NCBI GenBank assembly: GCA_020746105.1
Contig: CM036617.1
Coordinates: forward strand, 19,536,037 to 19,600,036
Length of the DNA: 64,000 bases
Origin: Trogon surrucura
Taxonomy: Eukaryota; Chordata; Aves; Trogoniformes; Trogonidae
Reading direction: 5' to 3'
Shown here: one piece after another, positions 50,393-61,960 of the stretch
How the letters are laid out: every line of letters starts with the position of its first letter
Numbering within the stretch: position 1 is the stretch's first letter
The notes under the pieces: model-generated
The model's database searches: none
Told to the model about the DNA's origin: nothing
The model's input: the letters and a program-made list of their open reading frames with translations, nothing else
Program-made: the position numbers and the translations under genes

Positions 50393-51499
50393 GTAGATAG
50401 ATACAGAATATCAGTGTTCGACCATCCCAGGATCTGCTGTCCTTTAAATGTAGAGAGCTCCCATGTGCTCACAAATAGAGCTCTCGGTACCCCTGGTTTA
50501 TACCAAAGTGATTTGGTTCCAGGTTCTTTCAGGATAAATATGTCCCTTGCATAGAATGTCTGCAAGATTATACAAAGTATTTAAAATATATGCAGTGTTA
50601 AAATTGGAGTTTTCTTGAGGTGGATAATGAGGAAAATAGAGCTATGTTTAGGTGGAGGGATTTCACTTAATAGGAAGTTGGTATTTTGAGAAAAGAGTGG
50701 GGAGAGAGGAGGGAGAGACAAAGCAAGACATTCAGTGGTTGGGAGTGCAGGAGAGTTTAATGGATGTTAATAATCCTCCCAATGGAAGAAATACAGTAAT
50801 TTCTTTTGGTATGAAAGGAATGTCTAGGGAGGTGGTTGAAAGTTGCAGAGGAGTGCCAGAGATTGGGGAAGTCAGTGAGGCTGGAGTGGCCAGCTGTAAA
50901 TGTGACACAGGCTATTGCAAATACCTGGGAAGCATCTGCTTGCTGCAAGTAAGTAAAGCTCAGAGGCTGAGAAGAGTCTTAAATCCTCGAGTCCTTTACT
51001 TGTGGACTAAAACCATCCTGCTAGTTCCTACGTGACCATTCACGTAAGCCATCCTCCCGTGTGAGCTGTAAAAAGTAATGTGTTAAGTTGCGAAATGAAT
51101 GAATCGGTCCCATCAAACTGAAGTTTTGTGATGAGCTGAAAATTGCTATTGTGCTGCAACTTAGACCTTTTATCTTCAGACTAATGAAATTTGGTGGTTT
51201 GGCAGAGGTTGGCTGGAAAAGGGACAGATTGCATTTCCTTTAAGAGAAGCTACTTTCCTAGTCTCCTTCTGTTCTGCAAACTCTTAATGTAAGTAGATAG
51301 TACCTATAAATCCTCATCCCTGTGTTTCCCTAGTCACTGTTACAGTTGGTGCCCTGTCTCTTGACAGGTCTCTCCAGTCCTTTGTCATCTGTAAAGCTCA
51401 TGTTTGAATCACCGAGTTATCTCATTTTTCCAGCATCAATGCATGGCCTCATCCTTGATGAGAGACATTTCTCGTTACACTTCTGTGGAGCTCTCCATG

Positions 51500-52160
51500 T
51501 TGTCTAAGTAGAGGGTCCGAGAGCCTCATAGTTTGTAGCAACATCCCCTAAGGCTTTTCCACCTTTAAAATATTTGGCTGCTTTGAAAACCTCAGATGAT
51601 TTCTCCTTCAGCGATAATTCCAATAGGTAGCATTTGTAATGCCAGATACACCTCTGGAGCTGGTTCGATCTGGCTGGGGAAGGGCTGCAATGTACAAGTG
51701 CCCAGGGCGGTGCACCTGGGTTCACCAGTCTCTGTAGCAGCTGCTTCTGGGATTGCTGCTGCCGTTCTTGCTGGGCCGCCAACTGGGCTTTTGCCGCTCT
51801 TGCCGACCTATGAATTGGACTCTAATATTAATGGTTTTGGGACTGTGACTTTTGGGATTGCAGTCTGGGTTTCTTGAAGTTGTTGCTGAGCCCATGCTTG
51901 CTTCAGCTGTTATTTCCCCAGCCACTTGGTCTCTTGGCCGTTAGTAACTTTTTATTGTAGCCGTTGTGTGGAAGAAAGTAACATCTGGTGTGGTACATAC
52001 ATTGGTGCAACTTTCATCTGGTTCCAGGAAAAGACGGTGTGGCTCCTAAATGTGTTTAGGTGGTGCCCACTAGCTGGAGTTGGACCTTATTACCAAAGCT
52101 GTGACCTCATTGGAAGTTGTGGCTTTCCTGCGAGTTCTCTGCTGCCTTCTCTGAATTGAT
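51500..52160 (-). other. GC-richer, coding-like patch of unknown nature
   Basis: Minus-strand reading gives fragments with protein-like composition in more than one frame, such as a glutamine-rich AAQQERQQQSQKQLLQRL (51782 downward) and SLKEKSSEVFKAAKYFKGGK. There are stops and no single long frame. It could be an old processed pseudogene or other decayed retrocopy. I cannot name a parent gene, and no poly-A tail or target duplication is obvious. Confidence 0.2.
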
Positions 52161-52769
52161 CATTGCTTATGTTATAAGTGGAACTTGGTAAACTACCCTC
52201 GCCTGATCAATTAGGAGAAATTAAACTACAGATCTTCACAGAGTTTTAGCACGTGTTGGCTTTGCGGATTTATGCAGCCGGTCTTTTTCAAGACTCAGAA
52301 TAACGGTTGTTTGGTAAGTGTGACTGTGTTGGTACTGCGCATGGTCTTCCCTAAGTTTTTATTCACTATTTGGTGATGATCTATCTGATTTGTTTTGTAA
52401 AACTGGCAGCTCCAAACTTTTGTAGAGGCTGTGGTAGCAGCCTGTAGTTCACAGGAGACATTCTGCTGTATTTCAGACGTTAGCGTGTTACCTTTTGATG
52501 TGTACAGCTGTCACAAGAGAGACCTCAGATAAACAAACTCCCTCATGTGAAAACAAGCATCATCATCTTAAGGCTGATCTTTCTGGCTGCGCTCTGCGTG
52601 TTTCTGTGAGCTGTTTGACTTGTTCATCTGCAGCTTGGATATGCTCATCGGTATGCCTGGGGGAGCTCTGGAGAAAAAAATGTTTGTAGCAGACAGACTG
52701 AAAACAGATGCCTCCAGTGGGCATTGTAAATAGAATTTAGTTCATCTGCTGACATGGATTGCTTTTGTG

Positions 52770-53420
52770 GAGAGTAAAGCCTCAACCCGTGATAAGTGCA
52801 AGATGATGTTGCAAAAATCAGTGGTAAGGCCCAGTAGGCTGTATTAGCAAGAACATAGCCAGCAGGTCAAGCGGAGTGATCAGTTGCCTCTTTTGGGCAC
52901 TAATGGGATTGCTTTTGGAGCACTGCGTCCAGTTTTGGTCTCCAAAGGACAGGACTAAGGCACTGGCTTACTGGAGCAAGTCCAGTGGATGGCTTGAGGG
53001 TGATGAGGGGGCTGAAGTACATCCCATACAAGGAGAGACTGGGAGAGCTGAATTTGTTCAGACCTAGTAAGAGAAGACTGAAAGGATTCTTACTGCTGTC
53101 TTGTAGTCTGAGCTATCTTCATCTGTGTAACGTGAAGGTATAGAGAAGACAAAGTATTGTATTTGAAGGCATGCAGGAAAAGGAGAAGAGACAGCAGTTG
53201 CAAGTTACAGTGAAGAAATTTTCCTTGAAGGCAAAGAAAACATCACCATGAGGATACTTAAACACTGGGATGGGTGCCTGGAGAGGTTGTGGAATCTCCC
53301 ACCTTGGAGAAATTACCTTGGAAAAGGCACTGCCCAACCTACTGTAGGTGACCCTCTGTTGAGTGGAGGTTTATTGGGCTAGCTGATCTCTTGAGATCCC
53401 TTCCAGACTGAATGATTTAC
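52770..53420 (+). mobile_element. Old CR1 LINE 3' fragment
   Basis: GGGATTGCTTTTGGAGCACTG, CGTCCAGTTTTGGTCTCC, GGAGAGACTGGGAGAGCTGAA, GAGAGGTTGTGGAATCTCCC and GATCCCTTCCAGACTGAATG follow the CR1 order from the CVQFW block to the 3' UTR. The reading frame is repeatedly broken and the 8-base tail is decayed. A GTCTCC block in place of the usual GGCCCCTCA marks a subfamily different from the young copies. Confidence 0.85.
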
Positions 53421-53606
53421 CTCTAAATGTTCTGAATGAAGTCTTCCCATTTGCATCTGTCGTTGTCATATCTAACTTCATGACAAGATGAGACTGAAAA
53501 GCAAAATGTGAGCTCTGGGGGCCAAAAAGTGTCATAATATTAACCTTAGTGAAGGAATAAGTGCAGATATTCACGAGTGTAAAATCTAGTCAGCTTTCCA
53601 ACTTAA

Positions 53607-53633
53607 GGGGAAAAAAAAAAGGAAAAAAAAAAG
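53607..53633. repeat. A-rich simple repeat
   Basis: Two A runs separated by GG. Confidence 0.8.
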
Positions 53634-54215
53634 ATTTGTGGAGACTACACATAAGGAAATTTGGTCTGCACTATTAATTTGTACTTTGGAAGTTGCAAAC
53701 TTTGAGCACAGAATGGAATAACTTCAAGACTCTTTAAGACCTACAAAAATTATTTGAAATCAGTAACAGACAGTTTGTGTCTTATTGATATATCAGGTTA
53801 TTAAACAAAAGTGAACAAACAGTTTTATTAACGTGTAAAATAGTAGGATTTCAAGGCCTGGTGTACGTAGTTCAGCCTGGGGACATCCTGGTGGTCTCTC
53901 CTGAGTTCAGGGGTACAGTAAATCTGAAGAAAAGCCATGCCTAAATGGCAGGTAGTAAGATAGACTTTGGTGTAGCTGTTTTCTTTCTACTCGAATTTGC
54001 AGCTGCAATAACACACTTTCTCTTAAGATCTGGCTATTGTTGCTCCTTGTTGGGTCTATTAAAAGCTTCCCCAGAAAGTAGGAAATAATTACATACTAAG
54101 TGTGTCTCGGCAAACCGCATGACCATCTCAGTCTTCCCTGATTCTTAACTTACTAAAGCTGGGTAAAAAAAAAAAATGGGTCTTAATATATTCTCTGGCT
54201 CTTTCATCCTGGTAG

Positions 54216-54605
54216 AGAGTAAATGGCAAGGCTGAAAGTCTTGCAGAAAATCAGCTGCTGGCAGCTCTCTTGCAGGAGGCTCCAGTCCAAGATGACAACT
54301 GTGGCCGTGTGGTACAGGCACAGGAACTGTCTCTCAAATAAGCGTAACCCTGTGAAGCCATTTAGGGCGACGCAGAGTCCAACCAACACCTTGAACTCCG
54401 TCCAGGAACCCTGGAGATTATGGAGCTCGGTTGCCAGCAGCATGACCCGAAACACAACCTGACCATGTCGCTAGACAGTTTGAGAGGCCTATTTTCCTCT
54501 GACGAGCCTTTCAAACTCTTAATAATAGTCTGTGGCACAGTAAAAGATGTTAGGTTGACTAGTTAAGTCTCTTAAATTTGTATTTAAATAAAGAGAAGAC
54601 TTTTT
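54216..54605 (+). other. Candidate alternative terminal exon with poly-A signal
   Basis: An acceptor-like GGCTCTTTCATCCTGGTAG (AG at 54214-54215) is followed by a frame reading VNGKAESLAENQLLAALLQE and then APVQDDNCGRVVQAQELSLK before TAA at 54339-54341. An AATAAA signal lies at 54587-54592 with T-rich sequence after it. The segment is GC-richer than the surrounding intron. With the alternative acceptor GAGAG just downstream, the frame would continue in phase from exon 1. NQLLAALL contains an LxxLL match, which is common by chance. An old processed pseudogene is the main alternative. No homolog is recognised. Confidence 0.22.
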
Positions 54606-55494
54606 TTTTCCCACATAACCGTGTTAGTTTTGTTAGAGGATTTTCTTCTGACAGAACAAATTTGAATAAAAGTACTTTGCTAAGCATGATGGCGTACACT
54701 TTGTGCAGTTGTAGGCATTGTCTGGCCATCCAATATTGTCACAGGGAAAGTTAATTAGTTCAAATTTTCGTGCTCAGAAAGCATCCAGACAGAGTGACTC
54801 ATTCTGAAAGTGGGAAGAGATCAAATCTAATGTGTGTTGCTGGAAACTTTTTTCTCTTTGCATGTTTTGTATCTCGGTGGCTCTGTTTCAGTTCATAAAT
54901 AATAAAATCAAGAAAGAATTTAAACAGAGTGCCCTCTAGCAGTAATCTTTAAATAAACACTGTTAAAATAAACCTTTTTTGCAGAAATCAGTAGCATGTT
55001 TCACGCTGCCCTGGTGTTGATGAGATCAGTTGCTCGACAGCGATCTTAGTGCATGGCAGGGATTTTCAATGTTTTCTGGCTTGCAAATCCCTGAAAACTT
55101 TCTGATAGAGCTGGAAGGCCCATCATGGAAGTAGCTGAACTGCAAGTTAGATTTTCTTGGGTTTCTGTGGTAAAACTGTAAAAATAGGATGGACCCTTTG
55201 GTGTCCGTAGACTAGAATTTGAAAGCCAGTAGCAGGTTTGTTTGGTTTTTGTGTGGTTTTTTTTTTCTCTTCTTAAGGATTTTTAATTTGGGTAGTTTTC
55301 TTTAATAACTTAAGATGTTTTAGGCTCTTGCATCCACAAAAAGGACAGAAACAAGATTCTGTATTGTGTTTTAAAGAAAGTTAAAAAGAGTATTAGCCTT
55401 ACCTCTTGAGGCTGGTGCAGCAGTTGTATTTTTCCCTTATGTTTGCATTTTTAAATAGAAGTAGAAGATTACCTTTTTCTTTTTTTTTCCCCAG

Positions 55495-55546
55495 ACAGGA
55501 AAGAGTAACTGAGATCTCGGTCCTAAAGGAAGACCCACAGCATGGG
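55495..55546 (+). other. Candidate small internal exon
   Basis: A very strong acceptor (CTTTTTTTTTCCCCAG, AG at 55493-55494) is followed by 52 bases open in one frame (QERVTEISVLKEDPQHG) and a donor GTGGGT at 55547. The frame requires two leftover bases from the preceding exon, so it does not join exon 1 directly. Confidence 0.15.
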
Positions 55547-55869
55547 GTGGGTTTTACATGTGGCTGTGTCAGAGCAGGGAGTGAAGGGATCTACCCCTAC
55601 AAACACAGGCATAGTTGCAGAACTGAACCTTAACCAGCCAAACTGTGGAAGTGGTCACATTGTTTATGTGCCTAGTGAAGGAAAAAACATCGCCCTGGTA
55701 CATTTGGTGCAGTGCTCTTGGTTGCCTGTTCCCCCCAAAAAACCCAAGAATTTCTCACTGCGTGAGTTACTGCCCTGGGAAACAAGACTTGTGTGATCGT
55801 GCTATCCTGTGTGCTCACGTGGGTGCGGTTATAGGGACTTGTATGATTGTGCCAGGTTTTGACCACACT

Positions 55870-56520
55870 TGAGTTGGAGCATCCACTTAAAAATGGGAAA
55901 AGGCCTGACCCTGTGTTGTGTGCTTGTGGCAGAGGCGACCAGTGGTTTCCTGGGCTGTGTTAGGAGGGTGCTGCAGCAGGTCAGGGGAGGTGATCCTTTC
56001 CCTCCCCTCATCACTGAGGAGGCCACATCTGGAATGCTGCGTTCCTCAATACGAGAGAGAGAGAGAGAGAGAGATGTGATTGAGAGAGTCTAACAAAGGG
56101 CCACAGGGATGACAGGGGACTGGAGCGAGTCTCCCATGAGGAAAGGCTAAGGGAGCTGGGACTGTTCAGCCTGGAGAAGAGAAGGCTCAGGAGGATCTTG
56201 TCCATGTGCCTAAATGCTTGAGGGGAGGGGACAAAGAGAGCAGAGCCAGGCACTTTTCAGTGGCGCCCTGGGACAGGACCAAAGGCAATACGCACAAACT
56301 GACACATGGGAGGTTCCCTCTGATCATCGGGATACGCTTTTTTTTAGTGAGGGTGACCAAGCACTGATACAGGTTGCCCAGGGAGACTGTGGAGTCTTCA
56401 TCCTTGGAGATACTCAGATGCTATCTAGACAGGGTCCTGGGTAACTGGTTCTAGGTGGCCTTGCTTGAGCAGATGACCTCCAGAGGTGTCTCCAGTCTTC
56501 ATGATTCTGTGGTACTATGG
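55870..56520 (+). mobile_element. Old CR1 LINE 3' fragment interrupted by a GA repeat
   Basis: GGCTGTGTTAGGAGGGTGCTG, GAGGCCACATCTGGAATGCTG, GGAAAGGCTAAGGGAGCTGGG, CTGTTCAGCCTGGAGAAGAG and GTTGCCCAGGGAGACTGTGG follow the CR1 ORF2 C-terminal order. The end is CATGATTCTGTGGTACTATGG, a mutated tail. Frame changes are numerous. A GA dinucleotide run at 56053-56074 replaces the VQFWAP segment. Confidence 0.9.
56053..56074. repeat. (GA)n microsatellite inside a CR1
   Basis: About eleven GA units at the position where other CR1 copies encode the [12 protein letters not shown] block, so it probably replaced sequence after an internal deletion. Confidence 0.95.
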
Positions 56521-56864
56521 AAGGAGCATTGCTTAGGGATCTGTGCCTGCCATGGATATCTGAAGTTATGCTGCTGAGGCAACTACTTTTTCATTATCCT
56601 TTTAGGCAAACATAGTGGGGTTTTATTTTGTCATGTGGTCAAAACTACTGACTTTAAAAGTCTTTGCTTCAGAGAACATGTCTCATTTCAGGAGCTACTT
56701 CTCGGTGTGGTACTGGTGGATGATACGGGTGTGGACCTTCTCACCTTCTAAGATGATGGCCTGCTGGAAAATACATCTCTGCTTTTTTAAGTTTTGAGGA
56801 TAACTACAGATAACTGAGTCTTGTTGTAGTTATCCTCAAAATAATAATTCTAGGCACTTTTTCA

Positions 56865-58015
56865 CACAGAATCACAGAATGTTCGGGATTGGAAGGGACC
56901 TCGAAAGATCACCAAGTCCAATCCCCCTGCCAGAGCAGGAACGCCTAGATGATGCTAAATAGGAACGTGTCCAGGCAGGTCTTGAATGTCTCCAGAGAAG
57001 GAGACTCCACAGCCTCTCTGGGCAGCCTGTTCCAGTGTTCCGTCACCCTCACTGAGAAGAAGTTTCTTCTCGAGTTTAAGCGGAACCTCTTATGTTCCAG
57101 TTTCAACCCATTACCCCTTGTCCTATCAGTGGTTGTCACCGAGAAGAGCCTGGCTCCATCCTCGTGACACTCACCCTTGATATATTTGTAAACATTAATG
57201 AGGTCACCCCTCAGCCTCCTCTTCTCCAAACTAAAGAGCCCCAGCTCCTTCAGTCTTTTCTCATAAGGGAGATGCTCCACTCCCTTAATCATCCTAGTTG
57301 CCCTGTGCTGGACTCTCTCCAGCAGTTCCCTGTCTTTCTTGAACTGAAGGGCCCAGAACTGGACACAGTATTCCAGATGGGGTCTCACCAGGGCAGAGTA
57401 GAGGGGAAGGAGAACCTCTCTCGACCTACTAACCACCCCCCTTCTAATACACCCCAGGATGCCATTGACCTTCTTGGCTACGAGGGCACAGTGCTGGCTC
57501 ATGGTCATCCTGCTGTCCACCAAGACTCCCAGGTCCCTTTCCCCTACACTGCTCTCTAATAAGTCATTCCCCAACTTATACTGGAACCTGGGGTTGTTCC
57601 TACCCAGATGCAAGACCCTACATTTACCCTTGTTATATTTCATTAAATTTGTCCCCACCCAACTCTCCAGCCTGTCCAGGTCTCGCTGGATGGCAGCACA
57701 GCCTTCTGGTGTGTCAGCCACTCCTCCCAGCTTGGTGTCATCAGCAAACTTGCTGATAGTACTCTCTAGTCCCTCATCCAAGTCATCGATGAATATATTG
57801 AATAATACTGGTCCCAGTACCGACCCTTGAGGGACTCCACTGGATACAGGCCTCCAACCAGACTCCGCCCCATTGACCACAACTCTTTGGCTTCTTCCCC
57901 TCAGCCAGTTCACAGTCCACCTCACTACCCGAGAGTCTAGACCCCACTTCCTCAGTTTAGCAGCAAGGATGCTGTGGGAGACTGTGTCAAATGCTTTACT
58001 GAAGTCAAGGTAGAC
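56865..58015 (-). mobile_element. Young CR1 LINE, minus strand, long open RT frame
   Basis: The tail ACAGAATCACAGAATG starts at 56865. The minus-strand frame 57925-56945 is open for 326 codons: [47 protein letters not shown] with intact [32 protein letters not shown]. It continues 5' to about 58015 with the [18 protein letters not shown] region. 5'-truncated. Same subfamily as 23894-24956, differing by a modest number of residues. Inserted in the putative intron of the gene starting at 45972, antisense to it. Confidence 0.96.
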
Positions 58016-60410
58016 TGGTCATTTAATTTGATTCTGTGTGTGGCTGTAGAGTGGTGGTAGTTTTTTTTTTTGTTTTTATGGCTGTGTGTAGACACAGTCT
58101 AGAGCATCACTTACTATTCTTCGAAACTATGTAAACTTCTTTCAAAATGGTCTTAGAATATTTTGTATCTGTTAACATAACTGTAAAAGAAGAATTTTTG
58201 TTGAATTACCACCTCACAGTTTTAAAAATAAGCATCTCCCATGCAACTCCCAAATCCAATAGTAAATGCAGGGTATTTCACAGTCGCACAACAGCGAGTT
58301 TTGTCTGTAGCACACAACCTTCATTTCTGTTTCATAAAAGCGATTGTAACATGGTGGATTTAATTTGTGCAGTGGATTCTTGCAAGTGCATCATTTATTA
58401 CTGGAGGCTTAGCATAAAGTTCTACAAGAAAAGGTAATGAAATACTGTTAATGGGACAAACTGTCTTTCTAATTGTTGCAATAATGCCAGTTGAGTTACA
58501 GAATGACCATTTTGTATGCTTGCATAAAATAATTTCTGTTTAAATACAGCTTTGTTTTCAACATGTTTGAAACAACAAGAATTGGCTGGAACTAACAGCT
58601 TTTTTAGCAGTGCTTCCCTAATATCTTCAGCCTATGCTGTCTGAATTTCCCAGCTGCTCCAGCTCTCCCTCCTTTGGTCCTTCTGATCCTCCCATGCGTG
58701 CTTTTCATACCAAACTGGGCAGCAGGGGGAGGGGACACCCTCCTTCCCACCCCTTGCCCCGCTGAGAGCTTCACTCTGGTCCAAGTCTCTGCAGCACCCC
58801 ATCACCTCGCTGCGTGCCCTTCAGAAATCTTCCACCCTGGAGTCCGTGAGCCCGTCACCTCCAGCCAGTTCAGGATTTTGTGCTGTTTAACCAAGTGGTG
58901 TTAGGGATGTGATGAGCACTGTGCACAATGCCCAACCTCGAGGAGCCACAAAAATAGTTTTTTAGCTTACTGATCTTGCAAGACCTGTTCCAGTTTTTGT
59001 ATTTCAGTGACTGGATTTAACTTCCTGACTCTTTGTGTTTTAGGTATGGTAATAGGAGATGGCTGAGCTAGACAGGTTGGTTGGAGGTTTTAGCACAAGG
59101 AATAGGGCTTGCGTTGTCCATTTGCGCTGTGCCCCTTCTAGTGAGGCTGTTACAGCCTCTCACAGATGTGGTGGGAGAACCACAGTGTTACCGCAGAGTT
59201 CCTTTGTTGAACTCATCATTCCTAGAAGGAAGCTTCACATACTGGTTAAATCTTAACAGAGATGCTTTTCTGTCATCAGAAGTGTGATTTAATAGGATGA
59301 TCGGACGCCTTGTAAACCTTGGAAGGGCCAAGTTATTTTAGGGAAGGGCTGAGAAGAACAAGCAGTGGGGTTTAAGTAACTGATGTTATGCACAGGGTAG
59401 AATTAGAAAATTTCTTCTTAATCCATGCAACGACAGCTTGCTACAGTATTTTTTGTAAATTAAAGAACATAAATCTTCAGATTCTATCTGTTCTTTGGTC
59501 ATAGTACTGCAGAGTGGTGTTAGCCTGAACAGTAATCTGCACTAAAGTTTAGACCTGGGTCCCTGAATTAGAGTTGTTGCTGGAGAGTTGTTGGGGAGGT
59601 ATTTTTATTGTTACTGTAGAAGACATTGAGGGGGCAGGTCTTCACAAGTAAACTTCTTATAACCTGATTTTTAAGGCAAGTTTTCATGCCAGATCATATA
59701 CTTTCCCTAACTGTGCTTGTAAAGCCGTAAGTACACTGCTTCTGTGCCACAGAGTTCTCAAGTTGTTACGGATGTACCTAAAGGGTGTCCTACATGTCCT
59801 CTGTAGAACAAGCATTTCTGGCATTGCAAAAGAAGTGTCTGGCTCTAATCAGGGAGAGATTCGGCTAATGACTAGCCAAGTGATCCTGCTTGCATTTGAG
59901 GGCACTTGTTGGACATAGGTGAACTGGACTGGCTTCCTATTTTGCCTACACAAGTTTTAATATGCTTAACGTTATCCAGTACCGTCAACTGAGGTAGTCT
60001 AAATACCACAGCAGGGACTGATTAGCTTTTTCAGATCACTGCTTTTATTCGCTGTTTGCAAAGAGGCTTAATCCAGTGCTGGAGATCAGGCATCCCACTG
60101 TGCTCGTGGGTAGCTTTCTTTTGCTCTTTGTGTTCACAGTGGCAGAAATTAGTGAGGAGTCTCCTCCTGCCTCTGACTGAAAAGCTCCAAAATAGTGGTG
60201 TTAGTCATTGTTCTTAGGAGTGTTTAGTGGGCAGCGCAGAGGAACTATAGTTGAGGTTTCTGCTTTGCAGCTTAATATCTGGGGACACGATAAGTGCATT
60301 GGTGTAATAGTAAATGAAATCACACGCCATCATGCCGTGTTGAATCGCTTGGGAAATTACTCAAAACAGTTTTAACAAACTGATTCTCATTCTTTTCTTT
60401 TAAATCACAG

Positions 60411-60493
60411 TAGATGCTTCCCAGCAGATCGCCTCTCCTCCCAAGCACAGGAGGTCAGCTGCCTCTGTGGTTCGTTCTCAGCATTGCTTTTAG
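60411..60493 (+). other. Candidate alternative terminal exon
   Basis: A strong acceptor (ATTCTTTTCTTTTAAATCACAG) is followed by a frame that is in phase with exon 1 and reads VDASQQIASPPKHRRSAASV before TAG at 60491-60493. Short, so chance is a serious alternative. Confidence 0.12.
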
Positions 60494-61679
60494 TCATGCA
60501 ATGGTGCTGAATTCCAGTATGTACCCTTTTCTAGGAGTCAATCAGAAGAACATTTGCAAATGTAGGATCCCCTCCTTCTTGTGGTGAGCTGTCCTTACTG
60601 AAGCTACTGTCAGTGGCACCTCCTTATTCATAAGTCCACACTGCTTCACTTTTTTTTAAACAGGCATCAATCCCTGCTGCTGTTATATGGCTAAATGTGT
60701 GAGTTGTAGGGCTTGGTGGTATTAGGAATATTGAGCAGTGAGGGGAGGTGTGGACCGGAGTTTTTGTTTCCATGTGGCTTCAATAAAAATAAAACCAATA
60801 AAAATCTGGCTGTGGCCTAGCTCCTGACTTCTGTTCAAATATTTTGTCATTGCAAAGAGGCAGGAAGATCTTGGCATCTAGAACAGATCTGTAAATTCTG
60901 TTGCAAACAAATATGAGTGACCCCAGAATAAGAGTGGTTCGTAGTTTCTTTCTGTCAAGTGCCCTAATGTTTCAATGCCACTGCTTACAAATATCCATTA
61001 TTCCACATAATAATATTACATGGTTTTAGTTTAATCATTTTCAACTTCCACCAAATTAACCACAAGTACTCTGTAAGAGTTGTGTGTAAATGCAAGTTTA
61101 TTACATTTATTGACTGATGTACATAAGTGTCGGGAAATTCAGAAAGCAGTTTCTGAATGCATTTCGGTATTTGGTGTGGGCTCCTTTCATACCTCCTTGT
61201 ACTTTATTCCAGTATGATTAATTTTGCTAACAAGAAAAGGGCACTACAGTAGCTCCTGATAGATTTATTTCTCTTTAATATTTTTCCTTACAAAGAACTT
61301 TTTGTTTCCGAGGCAGAAGGGATTATATTCCTTAAGACCGCTATATTTTAATAGGAACTCACAACTTTTACTCCTTAAAAAATAATTCCTTTCTTTGTTT
61401 CGTGAATTAGAAACAATAAGGAGAAGCTGAAGTCTGCCCAAGCCAGGTGTTTCTTGTTGGCAGCCTGCTCCCTAATGACTCTGGCTCTCATACAGCAGCT
61501 GCCTGCTAGTCTCTTTTGTATGGCCTATTGTTGCTGCACACCCCTCGTTAATACACATGCTGCCCGGGGCAGACCCGGAGAATGACATCAACTTGCTTAT
61601 CTTAGAAACCTCCGAACCTGATGCAAGGCTGGGGAGGTTGCCTTGCATCTGCCCGGCCAACTAATTGTGAGCTCTGCGG

Positions 61680-61860
61680 GTCGTGATTGGCTCCGCGGCC
61701 GCTCAGTAATAGGTTAAGCAAAGACATCGCGGGTCCATCTGTTCGTCCATTCATTGTTCTGCTCGCTTGCCTGAAGTCTGCAGCTGAAATCGTGTTAAGG
61801 AGTTGCTTCTGGAACAGCTACAAGAAACCAATGTCTATCTGTTTCCCGGCGAACGTAAGT
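61680..61860 (+). promoter_or_regulatory. Candidate internal promoter and alternative first exon
   Basis: GTGATTGGCTCCGCGGCCGC (inverted CCAAT/NF-Y box GATTGG at 61685-61690 next to GC-rich sequence) lies about 165 bases upstream of a consensus donor (AAC|GTAAGT, GT at 61855). An ATG at 61831 would give MSICFPAN in phase 0 before the donor. A second frame over the same bases reads KELLLEQLQETNVYLFPGE and leaves one base, the same phase as exon 1. Which frame, if any, is used is unclear, and the gene is not recognised. Confidence 0.35.
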
Positions 61861-61960
61861 ATACGGGCTTCTCTCTGCAGAAATGGGACGTTTCGCCTTT
61901 CTCTGGGGCTTCTGGCATATCCATTTGCGTTTGGACGACGTAGCTAGCGTGTGCGGCGGC

